DNA from: Shimwellia blattae DSM 4481 = NBRC 105725
GTDB lineage: Bacteria > Pseudomonadota > Gammaproteobacteria > Enterobacterales > Enterobacteriaceae
Direction: 5' to 3'
NCBI RefSeq assembly: GCF_000262305.1
Contig: NC_017910.1
Location: forward strand, 620,001 to 684,000
Length of the DNA stretch: 64,000 nt
Position 1 is the stretch's first letter. Each line of letters starts with the position of its first letter. Shown here in pieces: positions 38,734-50,019 of this stretch. The position numbers and the translations under genes are program-made. The notes beneath the pieces are model-generated. The model saw nothing but the letters and a program-made list of their open reading frames with translations, was not told the DNA's origin and did no database searches.

Positions 38734-39231
38734 TTAATCTTGCCAGTCGAAGTTACTAAAACCTGGCAGCAGTTCGCCAGAAGCATCAAAATGGATGATG
38801 TCGGCGGAGTAACGACGAATGAATGTCACCACTAACCGCCGACAGGTCTTTGATAATCACATTCGCTTCAGCTCCAGTACCGGGTATAAGCGTGCGTTGA
38901 GTCTGAGCAGGTAACCGTAGCCTGTGTACAGTATCCAGTCGTAGTCGCCGCCGTCATGACGTTGAAGGGTTACCTGGTCAAGGATAGCGTTATCCTCACA
39001 GGTAATATGGGCGGTGCTACACTGGATCCCGTTCAGACGGGCGGCACGTGGCAGAGGATCTTCAACAACCAACTTCCCGGGGGCGTCAGCAATGCGAAGT
39101 GAATAACCGTTGTTGCAAACCACATCGATCAGGTCGGCAAGTTCAATACCGTCGATATCCACGGCGATCCGACCCATGTTAAGAGCCAGTACGTTGACGG
39201 CATCGGCTTCCAGTGTCAGAGAATGTTTCAT
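38734..39231 (-). pseudogene. DUF5983-type island gene with an in-frame stop
   Basis: The first 124 codons (MKHSLTLEADAVNVLALNMG ... GYGYLLRLNARLYPVLELKRM) resemble proteins found in CP4-type and tRNA-linked enterobacterial islands (DUF5983, by recollection). They end at a TGA (38857-38859), but the same frame continues for another 41 codons (LSKTCRRLVVTFIRRYSADI, then HFDASGELLPGF) to a TAA. The tail looks like the true C-terminus, so one substitution (for example GGA to TGA) explains the break. The 5' end lies 12 bp from the IS3-family element. Confidence 0.7.
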
Positions 39232-39254
39232 TGCTGCACCTCTTGTAGTGGTCA

Positions 39255-41708
<2,454 letters not shown>

Positions 41709-41775
41709 TGGGACACCTGTATTGTTCTGAGATGAGCATATCACCTCTGTTCAGGTGGCCAAATTCAGTAAACCA

Positions 41776-42222
41776 CTACAGTACGAGTAAATCAGGGGTC
41801 TTTAACGTGGTGATATCCCGTAAACCAATAAACGGGAATACATGCATTTCAAGGCTACGGAGTATGCGGTTGCGGTGAGATTCCTGGTCTTTCTTTTTGC
41901 TGTTAAGCCACTGGATAGCGACGGTTTCGAAAGTCTCCGCAGCTTCAGGAACAGCCCTTTTCGCCCGTTTTTGCTCACAGGGATCAATGCCTTCAGCAAT
42001 CAGTTTTCTGGCATTGTCCCGTTTGTTGCGTGCTTCGGAAAGGGAGACTTCAGGATAGACCCCGAGTGCGAGTGTTTTCTCTTTCCCGAGGTGGCGATAA
42101 CGGAGTCTCCAGTACCGCGAGCCATTGGGATGTACAAGCAAAAACATGTTCCCGGTGTCGGAAATTTTATAGGGTTTAGCCTCCGGCTTTGCTGCCCGGA
42201 TTTTAGCGTCAGTCAGTGCCAT
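41776..42222 (-). pseudogene. P4-type tyrosine integrase, N-terminal fragment
   Basis: About 147 codons of an integrase of the P4/CP4 class: MALTDAKIRAAKPEAKPYKISDTGN, then RYRHLGKEKTLALGVYPEVSLSEARNKRD (DUF4102 arm-binding domain) and the start of the core-binding domain. The catalytic domain with the R-H-R-Y residues is missing because the frame runs into the IS3-family element. It lies next to tRNA-Phe and would have integrated the island; excision by this copy is not possible. Confidence 0.9.
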
Positions 42223-42381
42223 AGCTGGGTTCCTGAGTGATTTGAGGGTATATAAATTATCGAACCAGACTATACCCCTATATGTACCCTCGCAAGGGTG
42301 TTGATGCGGGGAGAATTGGGTTGATTCTGGTTGAGTAAAGGGATGGTGAAAGGGTGGTTTTAGCGGGGCCTACAAAGCAAA

Positions 42382-42405
42382 AACGGACCTCCGTGGAGGT
42401 CCGTT
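42382..42405 (-). terminator. Terminator downstream of tRNA-Phe on the island side
   Basis: AACGGACCTCC / GGAGGTCCGTT stem; on the minus strand it is followed by TTTTTGC. It is 11 bases beyond the tRNA 3' end, so the island supplies a replacement terminator. Confidence 0.8.
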
Positions 42406-42415
42406 GATATGAATT

Positions 42416-42437
42416 TGGTGCCCGGACTCGGAATCGA
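42416..42437. other. attR: tRNA-Phe 3' end
   Basis: The 22-base end of the tRNA gene matching the attL copy at 32735 apart from one C. It marks the integrase-proximal junction. Confidence 0.8.
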
Positions 42438-42491
42438 ACCAAGGACACGGGGATTTTCAATCCCCTGCTCTACCGACTGAGCTATCCGGGC
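42416..42491 (-). tRNA. pheV: tRNA-Phe (GAA)
   Basis: 76-nt tRNA with acceptor GCCCGGA / TCCGGGC, D-stem with GCTCAGTCGGTAGAGC, anticodon loop TTGAAAA (GAA anticodon), T-loop GGTTCGATTCC and an encoded CCA. This is a frequent integration site in enterobacteria. It stands next to speC; the pheV name follows that neighbourhood in E. coli. Confidence 0.97.
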
Positions 42492-42542
42492 AACGGGGCG
42501 CATTAAACCCGATTCGCTCCGGCGCGTCAACGGAATTTATTA

Positions 42543-42770
42543 CTATCCGTGACGACCGCGCACTATATCAGCAATCTGGAGAAAATTACGCCATAACTGG
42601 CCGCAGGGCAGGGGGCTGCCCGCCTGGCCGCCTTGCGCCCTGGTCAGAAAACTGCCATGATTGCGCAAAATTTCTTCCATGCAACCTACTGCGGACGGGA
42701 CAGCTGTGATGCCAGGCGTTAACTCCATCATTTGCCAGACGGCACACCCCGTGCTGCCGTTCCCCCACAT
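42543..42770 (-). CDS. Possible 75-residue protein upstream of speC
   Basis: Frame MWGNGSTGCAVWQMMELTPG to the stop at 42543, with AGGGG six bases before its ATG. It is the only candidate in the 478-bp gap between tRNA-Phe and speC. It is rich in Gly and Cys and matches no family I know. It could be chance in GC-rich DNA. Confidence 0.25.
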   Translation of the reverse strand: MWGNGSTGCAVWQMMELTPGITAVPSAVGCMEEILRNHGSFLTRAQGGQAGSPLPCGQLWRNFLQIADIVRGRHG

Positions 42771-42976
42771 ATTGCCCCTGCGCTGTGTTATGCGGTGAGG
42801 CGGCCTGAGGCTCACTGCAGGGCAACAGTAAAACCAGCAGCTATATTCTGTTTTTACTGATGCCTGGCGGGCGCAGCTGGTTTCCAGTCACACCTGACAG
42901 ACACCTTCGCCGGGGGGAAGCCCTCCCATTATCAGTGCCTGTGGCACGTACCCTGTAGCACGGGGATTTTGTGCAT

Positions 42977-45115
42977 ATGAACGCGTTAAACATTGCCGCC
43001 AGCAGCGACTTGCTCACCCGCTTAGTGACATCGCGCACTGTGGTGGCCCTTGATGATACGGATTTTACCGATGTGGCTGCCGTGGTGCTGACACCGGCAG
43101 ATGCCCGGGGGGCTATCCTGGCGCTGCTTGCCCGCAGCGGGTTTGATTTACCGGTATTCCTGTTTACCGACCAGGCAAATACGCTGCCGGAAGGTGTACT
43201 GGCCGCCCTTAGCGACACGGAACAGGACGCGGCACGCCTTGAGGCCGCCGCCAGTGATTACGAAGCCCGGCTGCTGCCGCCGTTTTTCAGCACCCTCAGT
43301 AAATATGTCGCCATGGGCAACAGCACCTTCGCCTGTCCGGGCCACCAGCACGGTGCGTTCTTTAAAAAACATCCGGCGGGCCGCCAGTTTTTTGAGTTTT
43401 TTGGCGAGAACCTCTTCCGGGCGGACATGTGCAATGCCGATGTCCGGCTGGGGGATTTGCTTATCCATGAAGGCTCTGCGAAACAGGCGCAGAAAAATGC
43501 CGCCCGGGTCTTCAATGCCGATAAAACCTACTTCGTGCTGAATGGCACCTCCGCGGCGAACAAAGTGGTGACTAACGCCTTACTGACACCGGGTGACCTG
43601 GTATTGTTCGATCGCAACAACCATAAATCCAACCACCACGGCGCCCTGATCCAGGCCGGGGCAACCCCGGTATACCTGGAAACGGCCCGCAACCCGTTCG
43701 GCTTTATTGGCGGGATCGATGCCCACTGTTTTAACGAAGACTACCTGCGCCGGCAGATTGCCAGCGTGGCCCCGGAGCGGGCCGCGCAGCCGCGCCCGTT
43801 TCGCCTGGCGGTGATCCAGCTGGGCACATACGATGGCACCGTTTATAGCGCCCGCCAGGTGGTGGATACCATCGGCCACCTGTGCGACTACATCCTGTTT
43901 GACTCGGCCTGGGTCGGGTATGAGCAGTTTATTCCGCTGATGGCTGACTGCTCGCCGCTATTGCTGGATCTTAAACCCGAGGATCCGGGGATCTTTGTGA
44001 CCCAGTCGGTGCATAAACAGCAGGCCGGGTTCTCGCAAACCTCGCAAATCCATAAAAAAGATAACCACATCCGCGGCCAGGCGAGGTTCTGCCTCCATAA
44101 ACGGCTCAACAATGCCTTTATGCTGCACGCCTCGACCAGCCCGTTCTATCCGCTGTTTGCCGCGCTGGATATTAACGCCCGCATTCATGACGGGGAGGGT
44201 GGGCGGCGCCTGTGGCAGGAGTGTGTGGCGCTGGGGATCGAGGCACGTAAGGCGATTTTTGCGCACTGCCGCCTGCTGCGCCCGTTTGTGCCGCCCCGGG
44301 TGGAAGGCAGACCCTGGCAGGACTATCCGACCCGGCAGGTAGCCGGGGATCGGCGCTTTTTCAGCTTCGATCCGGCGGATAACTGGCACGGCTTTGAGGG
44401 GTATGAAAAAGATGAATACCTGGTGGATCCCTGCAAATTACTGCTGACCACCCCGGGGATCGATGCGCAAACCGGCCAGTACACCGAATTTGGCGTACCG
44501 GCGGCTATTCTGGCGCACTACCTGCGTGAGAACGGCGTGATCCCGGAAAAAGCCGATCTTAACTCGATCCTGTTTTTGCTCACCCCGGCCGAAAGCCCGG
44601 AGAAAATGGCCCACCTGGTAGCGCTACTGGTGCGTTTTGAGCAGCATATTGAGCAGGATACACCGCTGGCGGAGGTGCTCCCCTCGGTGGTGAGCCAGCA
44701 TCCCCTGCGTTACCAGGGCTACACCCTGCGCCGTCTTTGCCAGGAGATGCACGCGCTGTATGTGCGCTGTGATATTAAAGCGCTGCAAAAAGCCATGTTC
44801 CGCCAGAGCGGGTTACCGGCAGTGGCGCAAAGCGCGCAGCAGGCGCATATCCGCTATATTCGCGGTGAGGCGGAGCTGGTGCGCCTGAGCGAGGCCCGGG
44901 GCAGGATCGCCGCAGAAGGGGCATTGCCTTATCCCCCGGGGGTGTTGTGTGTGGTGCCCGGTGAGGTCTGGGACGGTGCCGCATTGCGTTACTTCCTGGC
45001 GCTGGAGGAGGGCATCAACCTGTTACCGGGCTTCTCCCCTGAATTGCAGGGGGTCTACAGCGAGACCGGGGCTGACGGGCGCACCCGTCTGTACGGGTAT
45101 ATGCTGCCTGGCTAG
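42977..45115 (+). CDS. speC: Ornithine decarboxylase SpeC
   Basis: 712-residue PLP-dependent decarboxylase converting ornithine to putrescine. The N-terminal wing (receiver-like) domain is followed by the PLP core with ACPGHQHGAFFKKHPAG, FVLNGTSAANKVV, FDRNNHKSNHHGAL and the PLP lysine in VTQSVHKQQAGFSQTSQIHKKD. The near-constant C-terminal AAEGALPYPPGVLCVVPGE is present. Its sequence fits the constitutive SpeC. An in-frame GTG at 42971 is an alternative start. The pheV-speC neighbourhood agrees with E. coli. Confidence 0.95.
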   Translation: MNALNIAASSDLLTRLVTSRTVVALDDTDFTDVAAVVLTPADARGAILALLARSGFDLPVFLFTDQANTLPEGVLAALSDTEQDAARLEAAASDYEARLLPPFFSTLSKYVAMGNSTFACPGHQHGAFFKKHPAGRQFFEFFGENLFRADMCNADVRLGDLLIHEGSAKQAQKNAARVFNADKTYFVLNGTSAANKVVTNALLTPGDLVLFDRNNHKSNHHGALIQAGATPVYLETARNPFGFIGGIDAHCFNEDYLRRQIASVAPERAAQPRPFRLAVIQLGTYDGTVYSARQVVDTIGHLCDYILFDSAWVGYEQFIPLMADCSPLLLDLKPEDPGIFVTQSVHKQQAGFSQTSQIHKKDNHIRGQARFCLHKRLNNAFMLHASTSPFYPLFAALDINARIHDGEGGRRLWQECVALGIEARKAIFAHCRLLRPFVPPRVEGRPWQDYPTRQVAGDRRFFSFDPADNWHGFEGYEKDEYLVDPCKLLLTTPGIDAQTGQYTEFGVPAAILAHYLRENGVIPEKADLNSILFLLTPAESPEKMAHLVALLVRFEQHIEQDTPLAEVLPSVVSQHPLRYQGYTLRRLCQEMHALYVRCDIKALQKAMFRQSGLPAVAQSAQQAHIRYIRGEAELVRLSEARGRIAAEGALPYPPGVLCVVPGEVWDGAALRYFLALEEGINLLPGFSPELQGVYSETGADGRTRLYGYMLPG

Positions 45116-45121
45116 AGTGAT

Positions 45122-45814
45122 TCAGCCATCCGCCCGCCGGTACAGGCGGCGCGGGTGGCCTATTTTCCCGTACAGCATATCCACTTGCAGAAAGCCTACC
45201 TCCACACAGTGCTCCAGATAGCGGCGGGCGGTGGTTTTGCTTAACCCGGTTTCCGTGACAACCTCATCCACAGAGAACCCTTCCGCCAGCGGTTCACCAA
45301 ACAGCGCCTGTACCCGCAGTAGCGTTTTTTCTTCAATACCTTTCCCGGCACCTTCCGGGCGATAGCCCCGGGCCTGCAGCTGATACAGATTGTCTACGTT
45401 TTGCTGGTCGACAATTTTCCAGGTGCGTTGCTGATCGAAAAATTGCGTGAAGCGCTCCAGAGACTGACTGAGCCGCTTCCAGGAAACTGGCTTGAGGATA
45501 TAGTCAAAAGCACCATTGCGGATGGCCTGGCTACAGGTGTCCATATCGCTGGCAGCAGTGATAAAAATAGCGCTGCAGTGATGCTGAGTGAGCAGCGGGT
45601 CGCCAATCAGGGTAATGCCTTTACCATCCGGCAGGTAGTTATCGAGCAACACTAACTGGGGGCGGGTGCTGGCCAGCAATGCCCGGGCATCAGCCAGCGA
45701 AGAGGCCATTCCCGCCAGTTGCAGGCGCGGGTGCCTGCTGACCAGTTCCGCATGGAGCCGGGCCAGTTCATTTTCGTCTTCCACGATAACGACACTGATC
45801 ATTTCATTTTTCAT
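45122..45814 (-). CDS. citB: Citrate response regulator CitB (DpiA-like)
   Basis: 230-residue response regulator of the CitB/DcuR class. The receiver domain shows VVIVEDENELARLH, phosphorylation Asp in LVLLDNYLPDGKG, and FDYILKPV. The C-terminal winged helix (FSVDEVVTETGLSKTTARRYLEHCVEVGFLQ) binds DNA. It would activate the divergent citrate operon when phosphorylated by CitA. The start codon at 45814 overlaps the end of citA by 11 bases. It converges with speC with a six-base gap. Confidence 0.92.
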   Translation of the reverse strand: MKNEMISVVIVEDENELARLHAELVSRHPRLQLAGMASSLADARALLASTRPQLVLLDNYLPDGKGITLIGDPLLTQHHCSAIFITAASDMDTCSQAIRNGAFDYILKPVSWKRLSQSLERFTQFFDQQRTWKIVDQQNVDNLYQLQARGYRPEGAGKGIEEKTLLRVQALFGEPLAEGFSVDEVVTETGLSKTTARRYLEHCVEVGFLQVDMLYGKIGHPRRLYRRADG

Positions 45815-47429
45815 TGTCTGCCTCCTGCTGCTGCCGGGCATTAGAATGGACCGGGATAAACAGTGAAAATACCGTGCCCTGGGGAGCATTGTCATTCACT
45901 TCGATGCTGCCCCCGGCCTGGGTAACATAGCTGGCTATCAGGTACAGGCCGATACCGTGATCGCCCCGGGATTTTGTGGTGATTCCGCGTTCAAAGATCC
46001 GATCGCGAATTTCCGGTGCGATCCCGATACCGCGATCGGCTACTTCGATTATCAGTTCCCGATCATTTTGCAGGATCAGTATCTCCACCGGCAGATGCGG
46101 CTGCCCGGCCTGCTGGGTGGCTTCAATGGCGTTATCCAGCAGATTACCGATGATGGAGATAATCTCCTGCTCACCCAGGGTTTCCAGCTCTCCTTCCATC
46201 CGGCAGCCGGGATCAAAACTGATTTCTACCCCTTTTTCCCGGGCGCGGGCGGCTTTACCCAGTAATAACCCGCACAGGGTCGGGGAGGCAAAGCGGGCGG
46301 ATAAGAAATCCAGCAATTCCTGAGCATGTTCCGACTGGGATTCAATATAGCGGATGGCGTCGTCATAGCGCTTCATATGCAGCAAGCCGGAGAGGGTCGT
46401 CATCCGGTTAAGCTGTTCGTGGCGCATAATGCGCAGGTTATCCATATAGCGTTTTACCTGGCTGAGCTGGGCGCTCAGGGCGTCAATTTCATTACGGTCC
46501 CGGAAGGTTATTACCCAGCCCTGTAGCTGATCTTCCAGCATGATCCGTACCCGGCTGGCGAGCACGGTTAACTGGTTGAAGCGGCACAGTTCGTCGTGTG
46601 TATCGGCCTGTAGCATTGCGCCGGGATCAAAAAAGGGCTGGGGGAGGATAACTTCATTAATATGCTGACCGCGTAGCGCCCCGGAGGGTTGCTCCAGCCC
46701 TAGCAGATGCCGGGCAGCCTGGTTGATCACCTCAATGCGCTGGTTGTTATCAATGGCGATCACCCCTTCATAGATAGACTCCATCAGGGCTTTTTGCTGG
46801 CGTACCAGCAAGCCGATCTCCCGAGGCTCAAGGGAGAATATCTGGCGTTTAATACTGCGGGTGAAAAACCATGAGAAGACAAACAGCGCCACCAGCAATA
46901 ACATGGCGGCCACCAGAATATTGATCATTTTGCTGACGGTGATGTTATCCAGATAACTGGTCAGGTAACCGACAGAGACAATCCCCACCACTTGCCCCGC
47001 ATCGTCAAAAATGGGCGCTTTGTGGCGTAGTGAAATTCCCAGCCCGCCTTTGCGGATGGTTGTGGTGCTCTGGCCAGCGAGCACGGCCTGGTTATCCCCG
47101 CCAACCAGGCGGGAACCCACCCGATCCGGATATACGGAGTGGTACAGGTGCAGCGCCTGATTATCACCAACAACAATAAAGCTGGCGTCACTGTGGCGGG
47201 CGAATTTATTCATCAGCCGGGCCAGATCAGGAATATCTTTTTGCGCGACCTCTTTACGGACATCGGGTATCAGGGCAATTTCTTCCGCCTGTATTCTGGC
47301 CCGGATGCTCATTTCCTGATAAAGCTGGCGGCCAACGTCAAAATAATAATAGCCACCCAGTGCTGCAAACAGGATGGAAAAGAAAGCCACCAGCGAAATA
47401 AATAATTTTATCTGAAAAGATACTTTCAT
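45804..47429 (-). CDS. citA: Citrate sensor kinase CitA (DpiB-like)
   Basis: 541-residue membrane histidine kinase. An N-terminal transmembrane helix (about residues 5-30), a periplasmic PAS-like citrate-binding domain (FIVVGDNQALHLYHSVYPDRVG, LRHKAPIFDDAGQVVGIVSVGYL), a second helix (about 170-190), a cytoplasmic PAS (IYEGVIAIDNNQRIEVINQAARHLLG), the phospho-acceptor His in RIMRHEQLNRMTTL, and the ATPase motifs NLLDNAIEA and GDHGIGLYLI are visible. The start is uncertain: ATG codons at 47501, 47444 and 47429 are in frame and none has a strong ribosome site. Confidence 0.9.
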   Translation of the reverse strand: MKVSFQIKLFISLVAFFSILFAALGGYYYFDVGRQLYQEMSIRARIQAEEIALIPDVRKEVAQKDIPDLARLMNKFARHSDASFIVVGDNQALHLYHSVYPDRVGSRLVGGDNQAVLAGQSTTTIRKGGLGISLRHKAPIFDDAGQVVGIVSVGYLTSYLDNITVSKMINILVAAMLLLVALFVFSWFFTRSIKRQIFSLEPREIGLLVRQQKALMESIYEGVIAIDNNQRIEVINQAARHLLGLEQPSGALRGQHINEVILPQPFFDPGAMLQADTHDELCRFNQLTVLASRVRIMLEDQLQGWVITFRDRNEIDALSAQLSQVKRYMDNLRIMRHEQLNRMTTLSGLLHMKRYDDAIRYIESQSEHAQELLDFLSARFASPTLCGLLLGKAARAREKGVEISFDPGCRMEGELETLGEQEIISIIGNLLDNAIEATQQAGQPHLPVEILILQNDRELIIEVADRGIGIAPEIRDRIFERGITTKSRGDHGIGLYLIASYVTQAGGSIEVNDNAPQGTVFSLFIPVHSNARQQQEADNEK

Positions 47430-47505
47430 AGCTGCTACAGGCATTATCAGTTGGTTGTTTAATCTATCATTCTTTGTTTGCGGATACTGTATCCGGTGCA
47501 AAACT

Positions 47506-47521
47506 TGTGATCCCTTACACA
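47506..47521. promoter_or_regulatory. Candidate CRP site between citA and citS
   Basis: TGTGATCCCTTACACA matches TGTGA-N6-TCACA at 9 of 10 conserved bases. It lies 76 bp upstream of the chosen citA start in the divergent control region; citrate fermentation genes in Klebsiella are under catabolite control. Confidence 0.55.
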
Positions 47522-47660
47522 GCGCAACGTTTATGGCGATAATTGATATTAGTGATCATCAGGAGAGAGCGTGACTTAATAATTAAAACCATAAAAACTA
47601 CACGTAAAAATAGGTCGCACCTCACAATAAATAAAAGAAACCATAAAAACCATAGGTGCC

Positions 47661-47680
47661 ATTAAAACTTCGGTTTTAAT
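47661..47680. promoter_or_regulatory. Dyad with TTCG loop upstream of citS
   Basis: Perfect 8-bp stem ATTAAAAC / GTTTTAAT with a TTCG tetraloop, 74 bp before citS. The AT-rich dyad could be a CitB-type binding site or an mRNA leader hairpin. The region 47502-47753 otherwise holds only A/T-rich control DNA. Confidence 0.45.
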
Positions 47681-47753
47681 ATGCATTCCCTCACATACTA
47701 TGAGCCATTGGCCCTCTACGCTACAACAGCCAAATAATTAAGAGGGTATTATC

Positions 47754-49118
47754 ATGAGTACAACTGGCGATTCTTTCTCTGTACCACAGGATATACTGGA
47801 AATACCAAAACCATCGCTTAAAGAGCGCTGGTGGCACATTATGGACAGCTGGAAAGTGGGGATTATTCCACTGCCGCTATTTTTACTGGCCGGCGCGCTG
47901 ATTGCGATTGATTGCCTGGGTGGAAAGCTCCCCAGTGATATTGTTGTGATGGTTGCCACGCTGGCCTTTTTTGGTTTTGCCTGCGGTGAGTTCGGTAAAC
48001 GTCTGCCGATCATCGGTAAACTCGGGGCGGCGGCAATCTGCGCCACTTTTATTCCTTCTGCACTTGTCTATTACGGGTTGTTGCCGGATGTGGTTGTCGA
48101 GTCGACAACAAAATTCTACAAATCCACCAACATTTTGTACCTGTATATCTGCTGCATTATTGTCGGCAGCATTATGAGTATGAACCGGGCTACCCTGATC
48201 CAGGGGTTCCTGCGGATTTTCTTCCCGATGCTGTGCGGTGAAATTGCCGGAATGTTGGTGGGTATGGGGGTCGGTATGGCCCTGGGCCTTGAACCTTTCC
48301 AGATTTTTTTCTTTATTATTCTGCCGATCATGGCCGGTGGCGTAGGAGAAGGGGCAATCCCGCTCTCTATCGGCTATGCCACTATTCTGCATATCGATCA
48401 GGGTGTTGCGCTGGGCCGGGTTTTGCCAATGGTGATGCTGGGTAGCCTGACGGCGATCGTTATCTCCGGCTGCCTGAATCAACTGGGTAAACGCTACCCG
48501 CATCTGACCGGGGAAGGCCAACTGATGCCGGACCGTGCTAATGCTGCGTCTTCCGCCCCCCAGGCTGCGGCGTTCTCCGGCAAGGTGGATGTAAGCACCA
48601 TTGCCAGTGGCGCGCTGTTGGCAGTGCTGCTGTATATGATAGGGATGCTGGGTCACAAACTGACGGGCCTGCCGGCACCGGTTGGCATGCTGTTTATGGC
48701 GGTGCTGGTCAAACTGTTTAATGGCGTATCTCCGCGTATCCTTGAAGGCTCGCAGGTGGTTTATAAATTCTTCCAGACATCCGTGACCTACCCGATCCTG
48801 TTCGCGGTTGGGGTGGCGATCACCCCATGGAATGAGCTGGTGAATGCTTTCACGCTGACCAACCTGCTGGTGATTATCAGCACGGTTGCGGCACTGGTTG
48901 GCACGGGCTTTCTGGTGGGGAAAAAGATAGGTATGTATCCCATTGATGTTGCCATTGTTTCCTGCTGCCAGAGTGGCCAGGGCGGCACTGGTGATGTGGC
49001 CATCCTTACCGCCGGTAACCGGATGGAGCTGATGCCTTTTGCCCAGATAGCAACCCGTATTGGCGGGGCGATCAACGTCTCTGTCTCGCTACTGGTGCTG
49101 AGCAATTTCCTTTCTTAA
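47754..49118 (+). CDS. citS: Citrate carrier of the 2-hydroxycarboxylate transporter family
   Basis: 454-residue inner-membrane carrier of the 2HCT family (CitS, CitP, MaeN), most likely a sodium/citrate symporter. About eleven hydrophobic segments are visible. The two re-entrant GG-type loops characteristic of the family are GGVGEG (about residue 197) and QGGTGD (about 409), followed by the substrate-binding-like NRMELMPFAQIATRIGG. It is the first gene of the operon, divergent from citAB; the citrate specificity is inferred from the operon. Confidence 0.87.
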   Translation: MSTTGDSFSVPQDILEIPKPSLKERWWHIMDSWKVGIIPLPLFLLAGALIAIDCLGGKLPSDIVVMVATLAFFGFACGEFGKRLPIIGKLGAAAICATFIPSALVYYGLLPDVVVESTTKFYKSTNILYLYICCIIVGSIMSMNRATLIQGFLRIFFPMLCGEIAGMLVGMGVGMALGLEPFQIFFFIILPIMAGGVGEGAIPLSIGYATILHIDQGVALGRVLPMVMLGSLTAIVISGCLNQLGKRYPHLTGEGQLMPDRANAASSAPQAAAFSGKVDVSTIASGALLAVLLYMIGMLGHKLTGLPAPVGMLFMAVLVKLFNGVSPRILEGSQVVYKFFQTSVTYPILFAVGVAITPWNELVNAFTLTNLLVIISTVAALVGTGFLVGKKIGMYPIDVAIVSCCQSGQGGTGDVAILTAGNRMELMPFAQIATRIGGAINVSVSLLVLSNFLS

Positions 49119-49140
49119 CCGTATGATTTCAGGAACCGTT

Positions 49141-50001
49141 ATGAAACTCGCAAGTTTTATGTACCAGGGCCAGCGCAGCTACGGCATGGTCACCCGCCAG
49201 GGCGTTATCGATCTGGGCCGCAGGCTCGGTGGCCGTTACCCGGATCTGAAAGCGTTGCTGGCAGCAGACGCGATCAGTATGGCCGCCAGGTTCAGCAATG
49301 ATCCTTGTGATCTGACTCTCGGGGAAGTGGATTTTCTGCCGGTGATCGAGCACCCGGAAAAGATCCTTTGTGTGGGTATGAACTACGCAGAGAAGCGTAA
49401 AGAGTTTGATCAGCATAACCCGGCCCCCACGCTGTTCGTGCGCTTTGCGGACTCCCAGACCGGGCACAATTGCCCGGTGGTGAAGCCGCGCTGCTCCAGT
49501 GAATTTGACTATGAAGGTGAACTGGCGGTGATCATCGGCCTGGGGGGAGAAAATATTTCCCGCGAACAGGCGCTGGCCCATGTGGCCGGGTACAGCTGCT
49601 ATATGGATGGCTCTGCCAGGGACTGGCAACACAGCTGGTTTACCGCTGGTAAAAACTGGCCCAGCACCGGGGCATTTGGCCCGTGGATGACTACCCGGGA
49701 CGAGATCCCGGATCCCCACCGTCTGGCGATTCGCACCTGGCTGAACGGGCGTATGGTCCAGGAAGACAATACAGCCAGCATGATCCATAAGGTTGCTGAA
49801 CTGATTGAGTACATCAGCACCTTTACCCGCCTGAGCCCGGGGGATGTGATTATTACCGGTTCGCCTGGCGGTGTGGGTAAAAAACGCAATCCACCGCTGT
49901 TTATGAAAGCCGGTGACCGGATCGAGGTAGAGATCGAGCAGATTGGCCACCTGAGTAACCTGATTGTTGAGGCTCCGGCCCGGGCGGCGGCTATCCACTA
50001 A
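49141..50001 (+). CDS. Fumarylacetoacetate hydrolase-family protein in the citrate operon
   Basis: 286-residue FAH-superfamily protein. The metal-binding motif is present: FDYEGELAVIIG carries the E-x-E pair and DGSARDWQ the Asp. ILCVGMNYAEKRKE, GPWMTTRDEIPDPH, and TFTRLSPGDVIITGSPGGVG are typical of the FAHD1-type subgroup, some of whose members decarboxylate or tautomerise oxaloacetate. Placed between citS and citC, where Klebsiella has the oadGAB oxaloacetate decarboxylase pump near citS, it may handle the oxaloacetate made by citrate lyase. The activity is inferred. An alternative ATG at 49123 exists. Confidence 0.85.
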   Translation: MKLASFMYQGQRSYGMVTRQGVIDLGRRLGGRYPDLKALLAADAISMAARFSNDPCDLTLGEVDFLPVIEHPEKILCVGMNYAEKRKEFDQHNPAPTLFVRFADSQTGHNCPVVKPRCSSEFDYEGELAVIIGLGGENISREQALAHVAGYSCYMDGSARDWQHSWFTAGKNWPSTGAFGPWMTTRDEIPDPHRLAIRTWLNGRMVQEDNTASMIHKVAELIEYISTFTRLSPGDVIITGSPGGVGKKRNPPLFMKAGDRIEVEIEQIGHLSNLIVEAPARAAAIH

Positions 50002-50019
50002 GACCAGCGGACGAATATT

